From UBA1672 sp046542355 (GTDB lineage: Bacteria > Pseudomonadota > Alphaproteobacteria > Micavibrionales > Micavibrionaceae), in contig JBKHBN010000042.1 of the NCBI GenBank assembly GCA_046542355.1, positions 1 to 12,321 of the forward strand: 12,321 bases of DNA. The letters are read 5' to 3'. Position numbers and translations under genes: made by a program. Below the pieces are notes generated by a model. That model was not told the DNA's origin. It did no database searches and was given only the letters and a program-made list of their open reading frames with translations. Every line of letters starts with the position of its first letter. Within the stretch, counting starts at the first letter, position 1. Below, piece by piece: positions 6,828 through 12,321 of the stretch.

Positions 6828-9429
6828 TTGTTTTTTCCTGCTCTTGTTGTGGTATTTGCTGTGCAGGTTGTTGCGGTCTTGCAGGGCTGGTGTGAGGTGT
6901 TTGTTCTGTTGGTACTAAGGGCGCTTGCTGCTGCGGTGTTTGCTGGGCAGCGGAGCGTTGTTGTTGGGCTGTATTAGGCTGCTGCGTTTGTCCTTGCTCT
7001 TTCCCGCTGGCTTCCTGTGGCGCTTTTGTTTGTTGTTGTTCAAAGAGGTTCTTTTTAACGTTTTGCGCTGCTTTAACAAGAGAGTTATTTTCGCCGCTTT
7101 GCGGGTTGAATACGTTTTCTTTAACATTCTGGGCGGCCTGTGCAAGTTTGGCTTCTTCCGGAGTTGCGGGCGCTTGGGGTGTCTGTTGTTGCGGTGGTGG
7201 AGTTGCAGGCTGTTGAGGGGCTTGCTGATGTGGTGGCGGCGTTGCCGGAGCCAGCTGTCTTTGTGTTTGCTGCGGGGTCTGTGGTGTTGTGGCAGCAGCA
7301 GGAGCTTTTTGTTGCGCTGGCCGCTGTTGTAATGGACTTGCCGCAGCCTGTTTTTGTCCGTCGGATTGTTGCGGTGGTGGAGCTGCTGGTTTTACTCCGC
7401 CGCCACTACTTTTAGTGCCCCCCGTTTTTCCGGTTTCATTGGCTTGCGGGATTTCATTAGATATTGCATGGACTTCTACCAATGCGGCGATACCTGCATC
7501 AACAGGGTTAACCTTTGGTTTGTTGTGTTTTGTGAAGCCTTCTCCCAGTGCGGCGATTTCGGGGCTTGTTTCAACAGCGACATCTGCGCGTTCGGCAGCC
7601 CATGTCTTGTTGACCATTAGATCACGCAGTTTTGTAATCAGATTGGAATATTTCAGGATATTTTCGTCTGGCGGCGGAAGAGCCATAAAGCGTGTAACGC
7701 GCATAGCTTTGGCGAAACCCGGGTTGGAATAAAACACGGCGCAATCAAAAACCTGCTCGCCGAATGTTACAACGGCTTGTCCTTCCTTAAATCCGCGTAG
7801 TTCGTCATAGTTCGCACGTGGACGGAGCTGTACGCCTGCTTGTTGTGATCCATAGTAGTTTGTTGATGATCCGGGCGCCATCTGGAAACCGGATACTTCT
7901 GTGACAAGCGCGCTTCCCACTGTTTTTTCAAAGAAATCTTTGGTTTCTGTGGGGTCTTCAAGCTTACCGAATAATTTAACGTTACAGTTGGCAGTAATTG
8001 AGTTTGCTTCCTCGCGTACGCGTTTTTTCAAGGCCGGTAAGTCCTGTCCGGCAAATACAAGAGAAAAGCCCAGGGAACGTGCCTGAGCGGCCATGACTGC
8101 CATACCCTCGGCTACGTAGTATCCGACCTCGTCAAATACCGTTAGAAATGGTGTGGAGGAGTGGGTTGGTTTGTTTTCAATGACTGAAGCAGAGGAACCT
8201 TCAACGGTTGCCCCCAATGTTGATCCCATCATGCCTTTGATAGAGGAAGCAACAATTTTACCAAGGTTTGCAACCTCATCGCCGGATTTTTCCAGTGCCG
8301 GCACCAGAACAACCAGAATGCGGCGGTTTAGAACAACATCAACCATGTCCACATCAGCGGCCTGTGTATCAAAAATGTACCCGTAATCATCGCCCAGAGA
8401 CTGCAGGGAGCGGGTGAACTGCATGGCTAGATAGCCGTGCTGCTGTGAGGCTGTTTCTGTGTTATATTGAGGGGTATCGGGTCCTGGTGGCTTGACGTTT
8501 CCTTCATCATCGTACGCATCACCAATAAAGCCCGGCAATGTGTCAAGGTAACCGATCAGACCGGCACGGATCTCCTTAGGGATAATATCGTCCCGTGAAA
8601 GTTTGATAATGTTATTCAGAGAGAGATAGTCACGGATATTACGTACAGAAAGCGGTATTTCCTGATTGTCCCGTTTCCATGTTAAAGCCGGCATCATGGA
8701 GCCGACCAAAGAAACAGCACGCTCTTTCCACATAGCGTTGTCCCCGCCGCTTTCCGGCATCAAGCTCACCAGCATGTTGGTTAGATAGGAGGCCGAGCCG
8801 CCAGAAAACGGGTTCATTGAGTTAGAAGGTGCCTGTGCATCCGAGTTTCCTGTCATATAGTTAAGGACGAGCAGATCATCATCGCGTCCGAAGCGGCGTA
8901 CGAGAGAAGAAAGGGATGACCATAGATCCGTATCGGCTTTACCATCAACGTACACAAATCCGGAGCTCCAAGCTAATGCGTTTGTTACAAGAGATTTTAG
9001 CCCCTCGGTTTTACCTGCGCCTGTTGTACCAAGGTAGAGAATGTGCGTACGGATATCAGAGTTTGTAAACCAGACTTCTTCCCCTGTTTTCTGGGTGTTG
9101 CCCATATACATTATGCCTTCGGCTTTCCCTTTTTTACCGCCTCTGCCGTTGTTTTTGTCCAGATAACGTGTCCCCAGCGGCATTTTGAAGGCAAGGGAGC
9201 GATCACGCCTTGTAAGCCACCAGAAATAAAGTCCCATAACGACAGCAAGTAAATCTGCTAGCTGTACAGCCCATGGATTTCCAGAACCTATAAAGAATGC
9301 GAGAGCAGCAAAAAAAGCAGCCGACGTTGAGGAATCTTCAAGAGTTTCGCTAATGCGCTGACCCATTGGGCGCACATCGCGTAACATGACCTCATGTTTA
9401 TGTTCAAATTTTCTCTGGTCTAATGCCAT
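6742..9429 (-). CDS. dotL: Type IVB coupling-protein ATPase DotL/IcmO
   Basis: DotL is the VirD4/TraD-type coupling ATPase of Dot/Icm systems (TrbC in IncI plasmids); it recruits substrates at the inner membrane. Two membrane segments lie near 36-49 and 55-72. The Walker A motif is GTTGAGKT (134-141). Walker B is LTVFDEVGYY (429-438, D433 and E434), followed by FAGQDLPALKK, typical of the family. The conserved ATPase part ends near 610. From about 660 to 895 the chain is Gln/Pro/Ala-rich and surely disordered; this region takes the place of the Legionella DotL tail that binds the adaptors DotN, IcmS-IcmW and LvgA. The length of 895 aa exceeds Legionella DotL (about 780). The gene starts 19 bases after the preceding ORF; the AAGGA overlapping that ORF's stop codon lies 13 bases from the ATG, a rather long spacing. 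Confidence 0.93.
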   Translation of the reverse strand: MALDQRKFEHKHEVMLRDVRPMGQRISETLEDSSTSAAFFAALAFFIGSGNPWAVQLADLLAVVMGLYFWWLTRRDRSLAFKMPLGTRYLDKNNGRGGKKGKAEGIMYMGNTQKTGEEVWFTNSDIRTHILYLGTTGAGKTEGLKSLVTNALAWSSGFVYVDGKADTDLWSSLSSLVRRFGRDDDLLVLNYMTGNSDAQAPSNSMNPFSGGSASYLTNMLVSLMPESGGDNAMWKERAVSLVGSMMPALTWKRDNQEIPLSVRNIRDYLSLNNIIKLSRDDIIPKEIRAGLIGYLDTLPGFIGDAYDDEGNVKPPGPDTPQYNTETASQQHGYLAMQFTRSLQSLGDDYGYIFDTQAADVDMVDVVLNRRILVVLVPALEKSGDEVANLGKIVASSIKGMMGSTLGATVEGSSASVIENKPTHSSTPFLTVFDEVGYYVAEGMAVMAAQARSLGFSLVFAGQDLPALKKRVREEANSITANCNVKLFGKLEDPTETKDFFEKTVGSALVTEVSGFQMAPGSSTNYYGSQQAGVQLRPRANYDELRGFKEGQAVVTFGEQVFDCAVFYSNPGFAKAMRVTRFMALPPPDENILKYSNLITKLRDLMVNKTWAAERADVAVETSPEIAALGEGFTKHNKPKVNPVDAGIAALVEVHAISNEIPQANETGKTGGTKSSGGGVKPAAPPPQQSDGQKQAAASPLQQRPAQQKAPAAATTPQTPQQTQRQLAPATPPPHQQAPQQPATPPPQQQTPQAPATPEEAKLAQAAQNVKENVFNPQSGENNSLVKAAQNVKKNLFEQQQTKAPQEASGKEQGQTQQPNTAQQQRSAAQQTPQQQAPLVPTEQTPHTSPARPQQPAQQIPQQEQEKTNEQNKKPAIFGAGSTSKPSDDSKDDKEQ
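7042..7137 (-). repeat. Duplicated AAQNVKxNxF motif in the DotL tail
   Basis: Within the disordered tail, AAQNVKENVF (residues 765-774) recurs as AAQNVKKNLF (787-796), starting 22 residues later. These are the only amphipathic, hydrophobic-ended segments in an otherwise Gln/Pro-rich stretch. They look like short helical binding motifs for an adaptor rather than random low complexity. Confidence 0.75.
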
Positions 9430-9448
9430 TTAAACAAAGCTATCCTTT

Positions 9449-10000
9449 TTAGCGGTTACTTAAAAAATCGTCAGCGGAAACCGGAACGCCCGAGGAACTG
9501 CGCGGGTTTGTGTTATTGGCCGCGCTTTGCGCACTCGTGTTGTTTAGGGAATTATTCCCTGCAACTCTATGTGAGGCTGAAGATGCCACAATCCAGACTA
9601 ATATTAGTAGAACCGCCAATATCATGGCCAGAATAGCACCTAGCTTATCACCCTTCTCTCCCTCGGGTTTTGATGCAAAAGAGCTATGGCCGGTGTATCC
9701 CTCTGATTGTGGGCGTATTTTTCCGTGTGCGTTCTGAAGAGCCTCAGATGTTTTCATGAGGATATCTGTTGCGCTTTTCTTGTCATCAAACGGGGCAATT
9801 TCTTCGCTGCTTCCGTTCTGTCCTTTTAAGACAAGGCTAAATGTATTTGTCTTTGCGTTTTCTTTCACGGTGAATGCTGCTGATTTTGCTTCATCGAGAT
9901 CCATTTGCCAGACCACAGGCTCTTTTGCGTCAGGCAGTGATAAAATGAGTTTACCATCTACTATTTTTACTGATGATTGAGTTGTCTGTGTTTTTGCCAT
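9449..10000 (-). CDS. Small single-pass membrane protein between dotM and dotL, family unknown
   Basis: I do not recognise this 183-residue protein. Residues 9-95 alternate short strands (VKIVDGKLILSLP, PVVWQMDL, SAAFTVKE, TFSLVLKG) and end in a helix (KSATDILMKTSEALQNAH), a pattern reminiscent of a small PH-like domain; that is inference. A flexible linker follows, then one membrane helix (about 120-139), then a 43-residue Asn/Ser-rich tail ending in VPVSADDFLSNR. There are no cysteines. A cytosolic N-terminus and periplasmic tail are expected. I chose the ATG at 10000 because AAAGAG lies about 8 bases upstream; an ATG at 10024 has no ribosome binding site. It sits 58 bases after dotM and 19 before dotL. 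IncI plasmids also carry a gene between their dotM and dotL homologues (trbA-trbB-trbC), but TrbB is a thiol-disulfide protein and this one is not. Confidence 0.85.
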   Translation of the reverse strand: MAKTQTTQSSVKIVDGKLILSLPDAKEPVVWQMDLDEAKSAAFTVKENAKTNTFSLVLKGQNGSSEEIAPFDDKKSATDILMKTSEALQNAHGKIRPQSEGYTGHSSFASKPEGEKGDKLGAILAMILAVLLILVWIVASSASHRVAGNNSLNNTSAQSAANNTNPRSSSGVPVSADDFLSNR

Positions 10001-10058
10001 TTTTGTGCTCTTTATCTTTTGCATTTGGGATCGTTTGAGATCGTTAATTATTTGTTTA

Positions 10059-11297
10059 TTAAACTGCTTTTTTTACACCTTTTTTCTTGGATTTACTATA
10101 GTCAAGTTGTGGAATTGGACGCGCTTTAATTGAGCCCATATATTTTTGAATGGCCTGTACGGCATGTTCTACTTTTGGAACCGGTATCGGGCGGTTTGTC
10201 ATCTTTTCGGCTTTAAAATGCGACATGGCTCCCAGAGCCTCCATATGAAGACTTTGGCGTCCCATATTGTTTAGCGGGTACCATAGTCTGCGGTCGTGCG
10301 CCCGCAGCCATACAAATTGAGATGCCGGAAGAACGCCTCCTTCTTCCCTTGCAAATTGCAGCGCCCGCAGCATGGCGGTTGTTTCAAAAGCGTGGCGGTT
10401 TATTTGGGAGAGTGTTTTCCCTGCAATTGATTTGTTTGCCAGCACTTTTCTTGCTTCAGCGAGAAGTTTGCGATCCTTGGATAGTTGTAAGCCTTTCTCA
10501 AAGGTCCAGCATTGCGCTATACGTCCTAGAAAAACCTCGGCCTCTGAGCGTTTGCGTGCGGCTTTTAGACAAAAGGCGGCGAGTAAAATTTGTTTGTGTG
10601 GCTGTAGTTTTTTTGATCCGCGCCAGGGTGCCCCTAACTGATCGATAAATGCACGTGCCGCATCTTCTTTGTCGACCTGACCATCAGGCACTTGTACGCC
10701 GTTGTAGGCTAGCCATTCTTCGGGGCCGAGCGCTTCAGCAAACACAGGTAATTCTGCAGGAACGGGTGCGCCGGGGGGGCGGGGGGGTTGTAAGGCAGGG
10801 TTGAATTTTACAATGGGTGTGATTGTCGGAAAGACTTTGGATTGTACCCGGATCAGACCTTCCAAGTCCAGTTTTCTTCTATGTTGGGCTTTTGGCCCTG
10901 CGAAAACACACCATAATGCGGCAATTCCAAGCCCGGCGGCGATCGGATAACGCCATAGTGTCATGGACATGGCACCAAACAGCGCCAGGTGATCATATGT
11001 AAGTTGCTCTGCCGTGAATTCCGAGACCCCGGGGTAGCGCCTGAGCTGGCCTCTGCTCATATATTCATAACCGTTGAAATATCTATGGAAATTGAACTCG
11101 CGGCCATTATATTGAAAGGTGAAATCTTCGGGCAAAAACCATGAAAAAACCCACATTTCCGCATAGCGTACCCAGCGTACCATGTTCTGGATCTCAATAT
11201 GAAAGAAGTGCCAAATGATTGCTATAACAGCCCCTATGGCTATGATTAGCAGAATCATAGTCATATCATTTGATGAATTGTTTTGTTGCCCACTCAC
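10059..11297 (-). CDS. dotM: Type IVB coupling-complex protein DotM/IcmP
   Basis: DotM is an inner-membrane partner of DotL in the type IV coupling complex and in Legionella takes part in recognising some effectors. The 412-residue product has an N-terminal membrane segment (12-31) and a second near 117-134. Its cytosolic domain carries the family hallmark RHAFETTAMLRAL (301-313), then GVLPASQFVWLRAHDRRLWY (321-340) and LNNMGRQ (342-348). A Pro-rich linker lies at about 167-184 and the C-terminus is very basic (SKSKKKGVKK). The open frame starts with GTG at 11297, without a clear Shine-Dalgarno sequence; the ATG at 11264 (residue 12) is an alternative that would still leave the first membrane helix. 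It is the first gene of the minus-strand cluster visible here, so the operon promoter should lie at 11300-11500, but I see no convincing one. Confidence 0.93.
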   Translation of the reverse strand: MSGQQNNSSNDMTMILLIIAIGAVIAIIWHFFHIEIQNMVRWVRYAEMWVFSWFLPEDFTFQYNGREFNFHRYFNGYEYMSRGQLRRYPGVSEFTAEQLTYDHLALFGAMSMTLWRYPIAAGLGIAALWCVFAGPKAQHRRKLDLEGLIRVQSKVFPTITPIVKFNPALQPPRPPGAPVPAELPVFAEALGPEEWLAYNGVQVPDGQVDKEDAARAFIDQLGAPWRGSKKLQPHKQILLAAFCLKAARKRSEAEVFLGRIAQCWTFEKGLQLSKDRKLLAEARKVLANKSIAGKTLSQINRHAFETTAMLRALQFAREEGGVLPASQFVWLRAHDRRLWYPLNNMGRQSLHMEALGAMSHFKAEKMTNRPIPVPKVEHAVQAIQKYMGSIKARPIPQLDYSKSKKKGVKKAV

Positions 11298-11644
11298 GAC
11301 TTTTTACACCCAGTCATAATTAATCTGTTTTATAATGTGTTTTAATAAAAAAAGTGCCGTACTACCCCAGCAAAAACACTACCAGCGTAATCTAGCAGAA
11401 AAGAATCCAAAAAACCAACAGTTATCATAATTCAAAATAGCAGTTTTTCGAGTTTTTACATTTTAGTTTGTCTTTTATCCGGGTTTGTTAATCGCTGTAA
11501 ATCTTTTTCCTTGCAGAAGATGCCGTTTTTTCAGTTTGTCGAAGATAATGTTTGTGGTTTTTGAAAAAGTCTAATTTAGTTCTGGACAAAGAAAAACAGC
11601 TCGTATAGAAGGGGATTTCGAAATTTTAAGCACTGTACGATCTG

Positions 11645-11669
11645 ATTGGCAGGATAGTTGATTTGTAAT
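11645..11669 (+). pseudogene. Decayed partial copy of tRNA-Thr (D-loop to anticodon arm)
   Basis: AGTTGATTTGTAAT at 11656-11669 is an exact 14-base copy of the tRNA-Thr anticodon arm at 11803-11816. Upstream, TTGGxAG also matches, giving 20 of 25 identities over 11645-11669 against 11792-11816. Downstream the similarity fades, although GGTT and AG positions of the T arm may persist (11683-11693). It could be a relic tRNA gene or the left-over repeat of an element that integrated at the anticodon arm. Confidence 0.5.
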
Positions 11670-11717
11670 TAAACGGCTCGATGGTTGCAGCGCACTGATT
11701 TTCAAGGGGTTTTGATC

Positions 11718-11745
11718 TTGCCTTGGCTTTTAAATAGGCTATAAA
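11718..11745 (+). promoter_or_regulatory. Probable sigma-70 promoter of the tRNA-Thr/tRNA-Gln genes
   Basis: TTGCCT (11718-11723, four of six bases of TTGACA) and TATAAA (11740-11745, five of six) are separated by 16 bases. This predicts a start near 11752, about 26 bases before tRNA-Thr. Position and spacing fit; it is not tested. Confidence 0.5.
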
Positions 11746-11777
11746 TAAGGTCGGTGATATTTTTTAAGTTGGTTTCC

Positions 11778-11853
<76 letters not shown>

Positions 11854-11938
11854 CTTAAATATTTGGCGCGACGCCGCCGGCTAATCCGTCGCGTGAGCAT
11901 AAACAGAGTTTTGTGCTTTAAGGCTGGCATTATATTGT

Positions 11939-12013
11939 TGGGGTGTAGCCAAGCGGTAAGGCACCGGTTTTTGGTATCGGCATGCGCAGGTTCGAATCCT
12001 GCCACCCCAGCCA
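11939..12013 (+). tRNA. tRNA-Gln (anticodon TTG)
   Basis: A 75-base cloverleaf: acceptor TGGGGTG (11939-11945) pairs with CACCCCA (12003-12009), discriminator G at 12010, and CCA encoded at 12011-12013. The anticodon stem CCGGT/ATCGG encloses loop TT-TTG-GT; the T arm contains CAGGTTCGAATCCTG. TTG reads glutamine CAA. It lies 85 bases after tRNA-Thr and is probably on the same transcript. Confidence 0.95.
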
Positions 12014-12321
12014 TTTATTCCCATAATAATTAAGCGAGAGATAAGCCGCAGTTTTCAAGTGGTTATGGGACATAGTCTTGAAGCGCCTCAAAGAAATGTG
12101 AGCGGTTTAAGCGCCGACATTGCACCGTTTCGAACTTATGAAAGGTAGCGATCTCAAGGGTGAAATTGATAAACGCGGCACCTTATGACCAAAGCTGCGG
12201 CTAAAATGTTGGTCACACCCGCCCTAACCTATTGAAACCATTCATCCGCGGCAGTGAGCAATCTTTAGGGCGTCTCTAAAACCCCTGACATTTGTTTATA
12301 AATTTGCGATTCTGTCGATAG
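12014..12321. other. Region without a recognised gene after tRNA-Gln
   Basis: No convincing ORF or known RNA was found in these 308 bases. A perfect 8-base inverted repeat, TCCCATAA (12019-12026) and TTATGGGA (12063-12070), encloses 36 bases but has no T-run, so it is not a standard terminator. A 39-codon open stretch on the minus strand (12066-12182) has a plausible protein-like composition but is preceded by several stops in the same frame; it could be the end of a decayed gene. Confidence 0.5.

Larger units (their letters stand above)
11298..11777. other. Intergenic region between dotM and the tRNA genes
   Basis: This AT-rich stretch of 480 bases holds no credible ORF. Its left half should contain the promoter of the dotM-dotL operon (reading leftward), although only weak -10-like sequences such as TATGAT are visible on the minus strand. 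Its right half contains a decayed tRNA-Thr fragment (11645-11669) and the promoter of the tRNA genes (11718-11745), listed separately. Confidence 0.7.

Noticed and set aside
6925..7732. Several long plus-strand ORFs, rich in Leu and Cys, opposite the dotL tail
   Set aside because: They arise from the low-complexity Gln/Pro/Ala codons of dotL on the other strand and show no domain-like pattern.
12066..12182. 39 codons open on the minus strand ending ...FFEALQDYVP, and fragments resembling an IS110-like KRGT...AAAKML on the plus strand
   Set aside because: The minus frame has three stops just upstream and the plus-strand likeness needs frameshifts. Either may be a transposase remnant, but the evidence is too weak to annotate.

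Overview
The window looks like chromosomal DNA of a proteobacterium with moderate GC content that carries a type IVB (Dot/Icm-like, IncI-like) secretion or conjugation apparatus. A lineage within or near the Alphaproteobacteria is my best guess, from the style of the pilin-like protein and the transposase, but I cannot prove it from this sequence. All calls rest on reading motifs and translated proteins; no database search was run.

Left part (about 1-1330): an IS110-family insertion sequence. It has a long, structured non-coding leader (about 60-395) and a DEDD transposase gene. The leader folds on paper into three successive hairpins, one with a 7-nt asymmetric bulge, which is the layout expected of an IS110 bridge RNA. 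The transposase appears to have lost about 34 residues between two 'RGS' sequences, so this copy is probably inactive.

Next (1347-4809, + strand): elbB (DJ-1/PfpI-superfamily glyoxalase), argS (arginyl-tRNA synthetase) and a membrane-anchored, SGNH-hydrolase-like protein of unknown function. argS and the SGNH-like gene are tightly spaced and probably co-transcribed. The IS element ends almost on the elbB ribosome binding site. A separate + strand gene (4953-5852) encodes a Fic-fold protein with a C-terminal winged helix; its catalytic motif is ruined (His to Cys, plus other changes).

Right part (5937-11297, - strand): a four-gene T4BSS cluster read right to left. It consists of dotM/icmP, a small single-pass membrane protein of unknown family, dotL/icmO (coupling ATPase with a 230-residue Gln/Pro-rich tail holding a duplicated motif) and a pilin-like single-pass protein overlapping the dotL 3' end. 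DotL and DotM form the core of the type IV coupling complex at the inner membrane. The two unfamiliar genes interleaved with them are the best candidates here for undescribed lineage-specific parts of that complex.

Far right (11298-12321): an AT-rich intergenic stretch with a decayed partial copy of tRNA-Thr, a plausible tRNA promoter, tRNA-Thr(TGT) and tRNA-Gln(TTG), both with encoded CCA, then about 300 bases in which I recognise no gene.
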